Assembly (NCBI GenBank): GCA_045595165.1
Contig: JAZNZY010000032.1
Span: forward strand, 15,021-79,020
Origin: SFLA01 sp045595165
GTDB taxonomy: Bacteria; Bacillota; Clostridia; Oscillospirales; CAG-382
DNA length: 64,000 nt
Direction of reading: 5' to 3'
Shown: positions 33,277 through 41,979 of the stretch, in pieces
How positions within the stretch are numbered: the stretch's first letter is position 1
Layout: each line of letters starts with the position of its first letter
Notes under the pieces: model-generated
Told to the model about the DNA's origin: nothing
Seen by the model: only the letters and a program-made list of their open reading frames with translations
Database searches by the model: none
Program-made: the position numbers and the translations under genes

Positions 33277-36078
33277 ATGGCAAACGATTATAAGAATTCA
33301 CTTAATCTTCCTACCACCGCTTTCCCTATGCGTGCCAACCTCCCCCAGAGAGAGCCCGATACACAGCGTAAGTGGATGGACGAAGATATATACGAGAAAA
33401 TGTGTGCCCGTAACGCAGGAAAGGAAGAATACGTTCTTCACGACGGACCTCCTTTCTCCAACGGCAATATTCATATGGGTACTGCGCTTAATAAAATACT
33501 CAAGGATTTTATAAACAAATATAAATCCATGAGCGGCTACCACGTAAATTACGTTCCCGGTTGGGATAACCACGGTATGCCTATCGAAAGCGCGATAATC
33601 AAAAAGAATAAATTGGACAGAAAAAAGATGTCCGCAGCCGAATTCCGCTCCGCTTGCTTTGATTTTGCGGAGGATTTCGTTCAGCTTCAGATGGCGTCCT
33701 TCAAGCGCTTGGGCGTTTTGGGCGATTGGAAGAATCCTTACCGCACAATGGACCCCGCCTTTGAAGCAGAAGAGATAAAGGTCTTCGGTGAAATGTACAA
33801 GAAGGGCTATATCTACAAGGGATTAAAGCCCGTTTATTGGTGCCCTCACGATGAAACCGCCCTTGCGGAAGCAGAGATAGAGTATAAGGATGATGCTTGT
33901 ACCTCCATCTTCGTTAAGTTCCGTGTTAAAGACGATAAGGGACTTCTTGACGGCATCTGTGAAAAAGACAACACCTATTTCGTTATCTGGACCACCACTA
34001 CCTGGACTCTTCCCGGAAATATGGCAATCGCTTTGCATCCCAGAGAAAAGTATGCTGTTGTAAAAGCAGGTAACGAGAATTATATAGTTGCCGAAGCCCT
34101 CGCCGGTAAGGTTATGGCTGCTGGCAATATCGAGGATTACGAGATAATCGCAACCTTCAAGGGCGGCGATTTCGAATATGCAACCGCATATCATCCTTTC
34201 CTTGAGAGAGATTCTCTCCTTGTTACCGCCGAGTATGTTACTATGGAAAGCGGTACGGGATGCGTTCATACCGCACCCGGCTTTGGTGTAGACGACTATT
34301 ATACCGGTATGCGTTACGGCATCCGTATCTGCGTTCCCGTGGATGACAGAGGCTATCAGACCGAAGAAGCAGGGAAATATGCGGGAATGTTCTATTCCGA
34401 ATCCAACAAAGCTATCCTTGCTGATATGCAGGAAAGCGGTGCTTTGTTTGCTTCTCAGGAAATGGTACACCAGTATCCTCATTGCTGGCGTTGCAAGCAT
34501 CCCATCATTTTCCGCGCTACACCTCAGTGGTTCTGCTCAGTTGAAGCATTCCGCGAGGATGCTCTCAAGGCAGCTTCTCAGGTCAACTGGATGCCTGCTT
34601 GGGGCGGAGACAGAATGGCAAGTATGATCCGTGAAAGAGCCGATTGGTGTATTTCACGTCAGCGTCAGTGGGGACTTCCCATTCCCGTTTTCTATTGTAA
34701 GGATTGCGGCAAGCCCGTTTGTGACGATGCTACCATAGGCAACCTCAGCGCTGTTTTTGCGGAAAAAGGCTCCAACGCCTGGTTTACCGACGAAGCAGAT
34801 GCGTTGATACCCGAAGGATACGTTTGCCCCTTCTGCGGCGGCAAGCACTTCAATAAAGAAACCGACACTCTTGACGGCTGGTTCGACAGCGGTGCGACCC
34901 ATTACGCATCCCTCAAAAAGTCCGGCAGCAAATGGCCTGCAGACCTTTATCTTGAGGGGGCAGACCAGTACAGAGGTTGGTTCCAGTCCTCCCTCCTTAC
35001 CGCTGTAGGCGCATTGGGAGAGGGCGCACCTTACAAAGCTGTTCTTACCCACGGCTGGGTTGTTGACGGTGAAGGAAAAGCAATGCATAAATCTCTGGGC
35101 AACTCCGTTGCACCCGAGGAAATTATAAAGGTTTACGGCGCGGATATACTCCGTCTGTGGGTTGCATCCAGCGATTACACCGTAGACGTTCGCGCTTCGG
35201 ATAATATTTTCAAACAGCTTTCCGAAAGCTACCGCAAGATAAGAAATACCATCCGTATTCTTCTTGCAAACCTTGGCGATCCTGAATCTGATTTCGATCC
35301 TGCAAAGCACTCCGTTCCTGTAAGTGAAATGTGCGAGCTTGACCGTTGGGCGCTGGCTCGTCTTAACAAGTTGGTTGCAGAATGCACCAAGGCTTATGAA
35401 ACCTACGAATTCCACGATATTTATCATGCAGTAAATAATTTCTGTGCAAACGATATGTCCAAGCTTTACATTGATATCGCCAAGGACAGATTGTATTGCG
35501 AAAAGCTGGACGATCCTGCAAGACGCTCCGCACAGACTGCTATGTATATGATCGTTCACGCTCTTACACGCCTCCTTGCTCCCGTACTTTCTTATACAGC
35601 AGAAGAAACCTGGGGCTTTATGGCACATCTTGAGAGCGATAATACCGAAAGCGTATTCCTTAACGATCTTCCCGTATACGATGCTTCTCTTGAATATGAC
35701 GGTGAGGAACGCTACAATGCAGTATTCGCTGCACGTGATGACGTTATGAAGGCGCTTGAACTTGCCCGTGCCGCAAAGGTTATCGGCAAATCTCTTGAAG
35801 CAAAGGTAGTTATCTACGGCGATGAAAATAGCGATGTTATCAAGCTGTTCAAGTCCTTTGATAAAGCGCTTAACGAGCTGTTTATCGTAAGTAACACCGA
35901 GATAAGCTGTGAAAACGCTCCCGAAGAAGCATTTAAGGAAACCGAAACCGGTATCGCTGTAAGCGTAGTTCCCGCAGACGGCGTAAAATGCGACAGATGC
36001 TGGGCATATACCGAAACTCCCTATACCGATTCCGAGGGCGGCAACCTTTGCCCCAGATGTAAGAGCGTAGTATGTTAG
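33277..36078 (+). CDS. ileS: Isoleucyl-tRNA synthetase
   Basis: A 933-residue class I synthetase. The HIGH-type motif is in PPFSNGNIHMGTALN; the KMSKS position reads GKAMHKSLGNSV, keeping the final Lys-Ser. The editing domain carries TTTWTLPGNMA, and the C-terminal zinc finger has CDRCWAY and CPRCKS. It charges tRNA(Ile). Length and layout fit bacterial IleS. AAGGAG precedes the ATG, and lspA overlaps the stop. Confidence 0.97.
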   Translation: MANDYKNSLNLPTTAFPMRANLPQREPDTQRKWMDEDIYEKMCARNAGKEEYVLHDGPPFSNGNIHMGTALNKILKDFINKYKSMSGYHVNYVPGWDNHGMPIESAIIKKNKLDRKKMSAAEFRSACFDFAEDFVQLQMASFKRLGVLGDWKNPYRTMDPAFEAEEIKVFGEMYKKGYIYKGLKPVYWCPHDETALAEAEIEYKDDACTSIFVKFRVKDDKGLLDGICEKDNTYFVIWTTTTWTLPGNMAIALHPREKYAVVKAGNENYIVAEALAGKVMAAGNIEDYEIIATFKGGDFEYATAYHPFLERDSLLVTAEYVTMESGTGCVHTAPGFGVDDYYTGMRYGIRICVPVDDRGYQTEEAGKYAGMFYSESNKAILADMQESGALFASQEMVHQYPHCWRCKHPIIFRATPQWFCSVEAFREDALKAASQVNWMPAWGGDRMASMIRERADWCISRQRQWGLPIPVFYCKDCGKPVCDDATIGNLSAVFAEKGSNAWFTDEADALIPEGYVCPFCGGKHFNKETDTLDGWFDSGATHYASLKKSGSKWPADLYLEGADQYRGWFQSSLLTAVGALGEGAPYKAVLTHGWVVDGEGKAMHKSLGNSVAPEEIIKVYGADILRLWVASSDYTVDVRASDNIFKQLSESYRKIRNTIRILLANLGDPESDFDPAKHSVPVSEMCELDRWALARLNKLVAECTKAYETYEFHDIYHAVNNFCANDMSKLYIDIAKDRLYCEKLDDPARRSAQTAMYMIVHALTRLLAPVLSYTAEETWGFMAHLESDNTESVFLNDLPVYDASLEYDGEERYNAVFAARDDVMKALELARAAKVIGKSLEAKVVIYGDENSDVIKLFKSFDKALNELFIVSNTEISCENAPEEAFKETETGIAVSVVPADGVKCDRCWAYTETPYTDSEGGNLCPRCKSVVC

Positions 36079-36611
36079 CGGCAATTATAGTTATATTGAC
36101 CGTCGCTTTGGACCAGCTTTCCAAAACCTTGGTGGTTTCCCGTATGGAATTTGAGCAGGGCTCCATCAAGGTGCTGGGCGATCTGTTGGTGTTTTACCGC
36201 ACGGAAAACGACGGCGCGGCGTTTGGTATGTTAAGCAACGCCCGCTGGGTGTTTATCGTGTTTTCTCTGGCGGCTATCGCCGCAGGAATATACTGTATCA
36301 TCAAGTATAATAAAAGACATATCCTGCTCACCGTTTCAGTATCAATGCTGTTGGGCGGCGGTATTGGCAATATGATCGACCGTCTTTTCCGCGCAGGCGT
36401 TGAATGTGAGTATGCGGTAGTTGATTTCCTTTATTCGTCCTTGATGCCTTGGTTCTATTTCAATCTGGCAGATGCCTTTATTACTGTCGGTGCAGTTATA
36501 CTTTGTGTGTATATGCTGTTTTTCGAAAGTAAGGTCGAAAAAAGATTGGCAGAACAAAAGGCAATGGAAAACGGCGAGATTATCGAAGAAAAACAAGAAC
36601 AGGAAGAATAA
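36072..36611 (+). CDS. lspA: Lipoprotein signal peptidase
   Basis: A 179-residue protein with four membrane helices. The catalytic aspartates lie in GNMIDRLFRAG and NLADAFITVGA, and FYRTENDGAAFGML matches the conserved Asn-Gly-Ala region. It cuts signal peptides of prolipoproteins, which in this window include the products at 9580, 47972 and 57865. An acidic 25-residue C-terminal tail is a little longer than usual. It overlaps ileS by seven bases. Confidence 0.96.
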   Translation: MLAAIIVILTVALDQLSKTLVVSRMEFEQGSIKVLGDLLVFYRTENDGAAFGMLSNARWVFIVFSLAAIAAGIYCIIKYNKRHILLTVSVSMLLGGGIGNMIDRLFRAGVECEYAVVDFLYSSLMPWFYFNLADAFITVGAVILCVYMLFFESKVEKRLAEQKAMENGEIIEEKQEQEE

Positions 36612-36614
36612 TTT

Positions 36615-37514
36615 ATGGCACTTCTTACGGCGGAAAAAGAAAATATCGGCACTCGACTTGATATTTTCGTATCTCTGTCCGAGGGTGTCAGCCGTTCCGC
36701 GGCGCAGGAGCTTATTTCAAACGGCTCCGTTACCGTAAACGGCAAAAACAGTACGAAAAACTATAAGCTCAGGGAAGGGGATACGGTGGAAACCACACTT
36801 CCTCCTCCCGAGCCAATAGAAGCACTGCCTCAGGATATCCCCGTGGATATCGTCTACGAGGACGATCACCTTCTGGTGGTAAACAAGCCTCAGGGAATGG
36901 TAGTGCATCCCGCTCCGGGCAATCCGAACGGAACGTTGGTGAACGCGCTTTTGCATCATTGCGCTGGTCGGCTTTCCTCAATAAACGGAAAGATCCGTCC
37001 GGGCATCGTTCACCGCATAGATAAGGATACCGCAGGACTTTTGATCGTTGCAAAGACAGATGCGGCGCATACCGGTCTGGCAGAGCAGATAGCGGTACAT
37101 TCTTTTACACGGCGTTACAGAACAGTTGTTGTGGGGAACATCCGTGAGGATAGCGGGACTATCGATAAGCCTATCGGCAGAAGCGCAACCGACCGCAAAA
37201 AGTTCGCAGTAACAAACGTGAATTCCAAGCCTGCCGTTACACATTACCGCGTTATAGAACGGCTGGCGGGGTACACTCATCTTGAGCTTACTCTTGAAAC
37301 AGGACGCACCCACCAGATCAGGGTGCATATGGCGTATATGGGACATCCTGTCGTTGGGGATCCCGTTTACGGTAACCCCAAACATTCGCTGGGTCTTAGA
37401 GGACAGTGTCTGTTTGCTGAATACATTTCATTTACACACCCCGTTACGGGTGAAATAATGTCCTTTAGTGCGCAGTTGCCGGATTTCTTTAAGGACGTTT
37501 TGAGGAGAATATGA
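36615..37514 (+). CDS. rluD: RluA/RluD-family 23S rRNA pseudouridine synthase
   Basis: A 299-residue protein: an S4 RNA-binding domain (about 13-75, SRSAAQELISNGSVTVNG) and the catalytic domain with HRIDKDTAGLLIVAKT, whose Asp is the nucleophile. GRTHQIRVHMAYMGHPVVGDP is another family signature. Its position after lspA matches other Gram-positive clusters (ylyB in Bacillus). The exact target uridine is inferred from family only. Confidence 0.92.
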   Translation: MALLTAEKENIGTRLDIFVSLSEGVSRSAAQELISNGSVTVNGKNSTKNYKLREGDTVETTLPPPEPIEALPQDIPVDIVYEDDHLLVVNKPQGMVVHPAPGNPNGTLVNALLHHCAGRLSSINGKIRPGIVHRIDKDTAGLLIVAKTDAAHTGLAEQIAVHSFTRRYRTVVVGNIREDSGTIDKPIGRSATDRKKFAVTNVNSKPAVTHYRVIERLAGYTHLELTLETGRTHQIRVHMAYMGHPVVGDPVYGNPKHSLGLRGQCLFAEYISFTHPVTGEIMSFSAQLPDFFKDVLRRI

Positions 37515-38335
37515 TGAACGTACAACTTTTGCAGGAAAAAGCCAATGCCGTTCGTATCGGCATTATCGAATCTACCCACGCCGCTAAATCGGGCCATCCC
37601 GGCGGCTCTCTGTCTTGCACAGAGCTTATTACCTATCTTTATTTTCACAGAATGAACGTAGACCCCAAAAATCCCACTTGTGAGGATAGGGACAGATTCG
37701 TTCTCTCCAAGGGACATTGTGCGCCTGCACTTTACGCCGCACTTGCCCACAGAGGATTTTTTGATCCTTCCCGTCTTACCGAGCTTCGTAAGCTGGGCAG
37801 CTTCCTTCAGGGCCATCCCGATATGAAGGCTACCCCCGGCGTAGATATGTCCACCGGTTCTCTCGGTCAGGGTATTTCTGCTGCTTGCGGTATGGCGATG
37901 ACTGCAAAAGCCACCAATAAGAATTGGCGTGTTTACACTCTGCTGGGCGACGGCGAGTGTGAAGAAGGTCAGGTATGGGAAGCGGCTATGTTCGCGGCTC
38001 ATTATAAGCTTGATAACCTTATCGCCTTTGTGGACTATAACGGCTACCAGATTGACGGTGCCGTTACGGATGTAATGAACCCCACTCCCATTGACGAAAA
38101 GTTTGCTTCCTTCGGCTGGCATACCGTTGTTATCGACGGTCATGATTTCAATGCTATCGATGCCGCAGTTGAAGAAGCACTTACGATAAAAGACAAGCCT
38201 TGCGCGGTAATTATGAAAACTGTAAAGGGCAAGGGCGTTTCCTTTATGGAAAACAATTATAAGTGGCACGGCGTTGCCACCAACGATGAGCAAAAAGAAC
38301 TTGCTCTTAACGAACTGAAAGGAGTGCAGGCGTAA
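37514..38335 (+). CDS. Transketolase, N-terminal (thiamine-binding) subunit
   Basis: A 273-residue protein equal to the first half of transketolase. KSGHPGGSLSC lies near the start, and the thiamine diphosphate motif runs from GDGECEEGQVWEA to the Asn in FVDYNGYQ. The downstream gene encodes the second half, so the two form a split transketolase in the pentose phosphate pathway. ATGATG occurs at 37511/37514; the second has better spacing from GAGGAG. Dihydroxyacetone- or DXP-type variants cannot be excluded. Confidence 0.93.
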   Translation: MNVQLLQEKANAVRIGIIESTHAAKSGHPGGSLSCTELITYLYFHRMNVDPKNPTCEDRDRFVLSKGHCAPALYAALAHRGFFDPSRLTELRKLGSFLQGHPDMKATPGVDMSTGSLGQGISAACGMAMTAKATNKNWRVYTLLGDGECEEGQVWEAAMFAAHYKLDNLIAFVDYNGYQIDGAVTDVMNPTPIDEKFASFGWHTVVIDGHDFNAIDAAVEEALTIKDKPCAVIMKTVKGKGVSFMENNYKWHGVATNDEQKELALNELKGVQA

Positions 38336-39264
38336 TGGAAAAACAGGCTACCCGTGTTGCATACGGTAAGACACTCGCCGCTCTGGGCGAAGAAAAAATG
38401 TTTTTCGTGCTGGATGCTGACCTTTCCGGTTCAACCAACACAAAGACTTTTGGCGATAAGTTTCCCGAAAGATTTTTTAACTGCGGTATTGCCGAGGGCA
38501 ATATGATTTCCGTTGCCGCAGGTATGGCTGCCGCAGGCGTTCCCACCTTTGCATCTTCTTTTGCAATGTTTGCAACGGGCAGAGCGTATGAGCAGATCAG
38601 AAATTCCGTAGGCTATCCCAAGCTTAACGTAAAGATCGCCGCATCCCATGCAGGTATTACCGTTGGTGAAGACGGCGCATCTCATCAGTGTATAGAAGAT
38701 ATCTCCCTTATGCGCGGCATTCCGGGTATGACGGTATTTTGCCCCGCAGATTCCGCAGAAACCGCTTGGGCTGTAAGAAAAGCTCTTGAGATCGACGGTC
38801 CCGTATACATCCGTCTTGGCAGATATGCTGTTGAGCAGGTGTTTACAGATTGCTCCGCAAACGAAGTTGGTAAGGGTAACGTTATTGCAGACGGTACCGA
38901 TATAGCTATCTTCGCTACCGGCATTACCGTTGCAGCCGCTATCAAGGCAAGAGAAGCATTGGCAGAAAAAGGCGTTTCCGCCGCTGTTGTGGATATCCAC
39001 ACCATCAAGCCCTTTGATACCGAGCTTGCAAATTATTACGCTTCCCGTTGCGGAGTTATCCTCACCGCAGAAGAGCATTCCGTTATCGGCGGTCTGGGCA
39101 GTGCAGTTTGCGAAGCAGTTTGCGAAACTACTCCCTGCAAGGTGGTACGTCTTGGTATAAACGATGAATTCGGTACCAGTGCATCCGCCGCTGTCCTCGT
39201 TTCCCACTTCGGATTGGATGCAGAGGGCATAACCGCCAAGGCGCTTAAAGCACTGGGCAAATAA
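38335..39264 (+). CDS. Transketolase, C-terminal subunit
   Basis: A 309-residue protein with the pyrimidine-binding and C-terminal domains: RFFNCGIAEGNMISVAAG includes the catalytic Glu, GEDGASHQ the substrate-binding region. Its ATG overlaps the stop of the N-terminal subunit, so the halves are made together. Split transketolases are common in clostridia. Confidence 0.94.
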   Translation: MEKQATRVAYGKTLAALGEEKMFFVLDADLSGSTNTKTFGDKFPERFFNCGIAEGNMISVAAGMAAAGVPTFASSFAMFATGRAYEQIRNSVGYPKLNVKIAASHAGITVGEDGASHQCIEDISLMRGIPGMTVFCPADSAETAWAVRKALEIDGPVYIRLGRYAVEQVFTDCSANEVGKGNVIADGTDIAIFATGITVAAAIKAREALAEKGVSAAVVDIHTIKPFDTELANYYASRCGVILTAEEHSVIGGLGSAVCEAVCETTPCKVVRLGINDEFGTSASAAVLVSHFGLDAEGITAKALKALGK

Positions 39265-40536
39265 ATGGCAAAAAAACAATCCTGGAAGCTGGATAATGCC
39301 GCGATGATCTTTCCGGCAATACAAAACGGCTCCCACAATATGTTATTCAGAATATCCGCAGATTTTGCGGAACCCATAGATCAGAAGGTGCTTTCACAAG
39401 CACTTTCTGACGTTGCGGACAGATTACCGCACTTTCGCGTCAGGCTTCGTGTCGGCGCTTTTTGGTATTATTTTGATCCAAACGATAATCAGCTTCCTTT
39501 GGAGCAGGACGTTGTAAACCCGCTTCGGAGAATGGATTTCAAGGGTCAGGGCGGTTATATGTTTCGTATCAGGTACGGTAGTAACCGAATAGCCGGCGAA
39601 TTTTTCCATTCTCTGTGCGACGGTACTACCGCACTTACCTTTATGCGCACTTTGTGGGCAAGATACCTTTTTCTTTCGGGACATACAGAGGTTCTCCCCG
39701 CACCCGAATTAGGTATTTTGGATTGTAACGATACTATTTCCGAAGAGGAACTGGAGGATGCGTTTATCAAATACGCAGAGCCCGGCGGAAAAGCAAAGCG
39801 TAAAGAGAGTAAGGCGTGGCATCTTACGGGCGAGCGTCTGCCCAACAGAGGTCTTGCCAATGTTACGCTTTCTTTGGATGCGCAAAAGCTGTATTCCTGC
39901 GCCAAGGAACTTAACGTAACCGTAAACGAATATATTACCGCTTGCATCATAGAAACCTTGTATTACCTGCAAAAGAATACCCTTTCAAAGGGGGAAGTAA
40001 AGGTTTCCGTTCCCGTGAATATGCGCAGGTACTATCCTACTAAAACTTTGCGCAATTTTTCTCTTTACACCAACGTGGGAATAGATCCCAAGTGCGGCGA
40101 ATACGATTTTCCCACTATAGCAAAAGAGATTTCCGCAATGCTTCGCTATAAGCTTCAACCCAAGCTTATGAGCGCCCAAATGGCTACCAATGTTGCGGAT
40201 GAGAAAAACGTGGTTGTCCGCGCCGTTCCTCTCTTCATAAAAAATATCGTGATGAGCACGGTATATCTCACCGCATCGGAAAACCAGTTTACCACCAATT
40301 ATTCGGGATTGGGCGTGGTTTCTCTCACTCCCGAAATGGAAAAGCATATTACCGGAATGTGCTTTATGTTGGGAGCACCCAGAGTGAATACGTCGCAGGT
40401 ATCGGGATTAACCTATAAAGGCAGATTTTATCTCACCGTTACCGAGGTTTTGCGGGACAAATCCTTCCGCAGAGAGCTTGCAAAGAATCTTGTTGAAAAG
40501 GGCTTCGAGGTTACTGTCGAAGATAGTGGTGAATAA
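39265..40536 (+). CDS. Condensation/alcohol acetyltransferase-like acyltransferase
   Basis: A 423-residue protein of the CoA-dependent acyltransferase superfamily (condensation domain, WES and PapA types). The catalytic HxxxDG motif reads FFHSLCDGTTAL at about 113. The region NVTVNEYITACIIE and the later VSVPVNMRRYYPTKTLRNF fit the second half of the fold. The acyl donor and acceptor are unknown. The next gene, starting with no gap, is a DUF6320 membrane protein; I recall this pair occurring together in other clostridia. A membrane-associated lipid or glycan acylation is possible. Confidence 0.8.
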   Translation: MAKKQSWKLDNAAMIFPAIQNGSHNMLFRISADFAEPIDQKVLSQALSDVADRLPHFRVRLRVGAFWYYFDPNDNQLPLEQDVVNPLRRMDFKGQGGYMFRIRYGSNRIAGEFFHSLCDGTTALTFMRTLWARYLFLSGHTEVLPAPELGILDCNDTISEEELEDAFIKYAEPGGKAKRKESKAWHLTGERLPNRGLANVTLSLDAQKLYSCAKELNVTVNEYITACIIETLYYLQKNTLSKGEVKVSVPVNMRRYYPTKTLRNFSLYTNVGIDPKCGEYDFPTIAKEISAMLRYKLQPKLMSAQMATNVADEKNVVVRAVPLFIKNIVMSTVYLTASENQFTTNYSGLGVVSLTPEMEKHITGMCFMLGAPRVNTSQVSGLTYKGRFYLTVTEVLRDKSFRRELAKNLVEKGFEVTVEDSGE

Positions 40537-41229
40537 ATGTCATACTGTGTAAATTGCGGAGTAAAGCTTAAAGAAGATACGCGTAAATGTCCTCTTTGCG
40601 ATTGCCCCGTTATAAATCCTTACGAAGAATACAAAAAATATTCAGGAGAAAATGCGCCTGCACAGCCTCTTCCTACAGATATGGCACCCGTGGCAAGCTG
40701 GCGCGATCTTACTCATTTCGTTATCTCGTTAACACTTGCGCTGGGCGCGGTTTCCTGCTGTATAATAAATCTGTGTATCAGCGGCAAGCTTACTTGGTCG
40801 CTTATCGTAGCGGCGGCGTGCATCACTGCATATATCTGTGTAGCGCTCCCTATAAAGAAAAGAGGACTTTTGCCTGAGCTTTCCGTGCTGTACGATTTTA
40901 TAGCTGTGGCATTTTCCATGACCGTTGTAGCTTGGAGGATAAATGATTTCGGCTGGGCGTTACAGCTTGGATATCCTCTTGCCGCGGCAACGGCACTTTG
41001 CTCGGCGTATATTGTCCATCTTGTCCGCAAGCATAAATTGCGTTATTTCCATATATGTGCCATCGGCGCCGTGCTCGCCGGTGCAATTTCCGTCCTTACC
41101 GAGCTTTTGCTCAATCATTTTACGGATATAAGCTGGTCGGGAATTTCTGCGGCATCCTGCGTCGGTTTTGCCTGTGTGCTGTGTATTATCGCAAAAAGCC
41201 GCAGACTTACCAGAAGATTTCACCTTTAA
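40537..41229 (+). CDS. DUF6320-type membrane protein with N-terminal zinc ribbon
   Basis: A 230-residue protein. CVNCGVKL and CPLCDCPV near the start form a zinc ribbon. From about residue 60 there are six hydrophobic segments in three close pairs. It matches the general layout of DUF6320 proteins. The gene abuts the acyltransferase gene, so the products probably act together at the membrane. Function is unknown. Confidence 0.82.
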   Translation: MSYCVNCGVKLKEDTRKCPLCDCPVINPYEEYKKYSGENAPAQPLPTDMAPVASWRDLTHFVISLTLALGAVSCCIINLCISGKLTWSLIVAAACITAYICVALPIKKRGLLPELSVLYDFIAVAFSMTVVAWRINDFGWALQLGYPLAAATALCSAYIVHLVRKHKLRYFHICAIGAVLAGAISVLTELLLNHFTDISWSGISAASCVGFACVLCIIAKSRRLTRRFHL

Positions 41230-41241
41230 GGAGTGTTTGTA

Positions 41242-41979
41242 TTGCCTACAGCAAATGAGCTTAACAAATATTTCGATATTTCCGTTCCCGCATCCTTCGG
41301 CTTTCCCGAGGACAGCGGCGGAATAAGTTTGCTTGCAAATAACGGTTCCTTTAACCGTATAGCCGTCGCTCTTGACGTTACGTTGGATTCTATCGAATTC
41401 GCCGCATCTGTGGGAGCAGGCGCATTGGTTACCCACCATCCCGCCATCTTCGGCAAGATAAACTCCGTCCGTTGCGATGATGCTGTGGGAGCGCGTATCT
41501 TGAAAGCGGCAAGCAAGGGAATATCTCTTATGGCGTATCATACAAGATTGGATAATCTCCCCGGCGGCGTAAACGATACTCTTTGCAGTATCGTGGGTAT
41601 AAAGGATACTTTTGAATTCGCTCCCTGTGCCCGTATCGGAAATCTTGAAAAATCTCTTTCTCCCGCAGAATTCGGCGAAGCGGTAGGTAAGGCTTTGGAT
41701 TCCCAAAGAGTATGCGTTTTTGCAAATAACGAAACCGTTTCCCGTGTTGCGGTTTGCAGCGGAAGCGGCGGAAGCGTTCTACGGGACGCGTATCTTGCGG
41801 GAGCAGATACTCTTCTTACCGGCGAAGCGAAATACAACAACGAGCTTGATGCCGCCGAATACGGTATCAATCTTATCGTTGCGGGCCATAAGGAAACGGA
41901 GCGTATCGTATTACCCGTTTTAAAGGATATAATTTTGAAAGGTTTTCCCTCTGCGGAGGTGTTCGTATATTATGCTTGA
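41242..41979 (+). CDS. Nif3-like dinuclear metal centre protein
   Basis: A 245-residue protein of the NIF3/YqfO group. GALVTHHPAIFG holds two metal-binding His, YHTRLDNLPGGVNDTL further ligands, and GHKETERIVLP the C-terminal ones. It lacks the PII-like insert of long YqfO proteins. Family function is debated; GTP cyclohydrolase I-type labels rest on similarity only. The start is taken as TTG at 41242, eight bases from AAGGAG; a GTG at 41233 overlaps that site. Confidence 0.85.
   Translation: MPTANELNKYFDISVPASFGFPEDSGGISLLANNGSFNRIAVALDVTLDSIEFAASVGAGALVTHHPAIFGKINSVRCDDAVGARILKAASKGISLMAYHTRLDNLPGGVNDTLCSIVGIKDTFEFAPCARIGNLEKSLSPAEFGEAVGKALDSQRVCVFANNETVSRVAVCSGSGGSVLRDAYLAGADTLLTGEAKYNNELDAAEYGINLIVAGHKETERIVLPVLKDIILKGFPSAEVFVYYA

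Noticed and set aside
35086..35106. Altered KMSKS motif (AMHKS) in IleS as a sign of antibiotic resistance
   Set aside because: The essential Lys-Ser is kept and I recall variants of this kind in clostridial enzymes; sequence alone gives no reason to infer resistance.
34654..36084. Long minus-strand ORF (476 codons) opposite ileS
   Set aside because: Length comes from the codon bias of ileS; no start signal and no domain pattern.
37511..39264. Broken transketolase gene
   Set aside because: The two halves are intact, overlap in the standard ATG/TAA manner and match known split transketolases.
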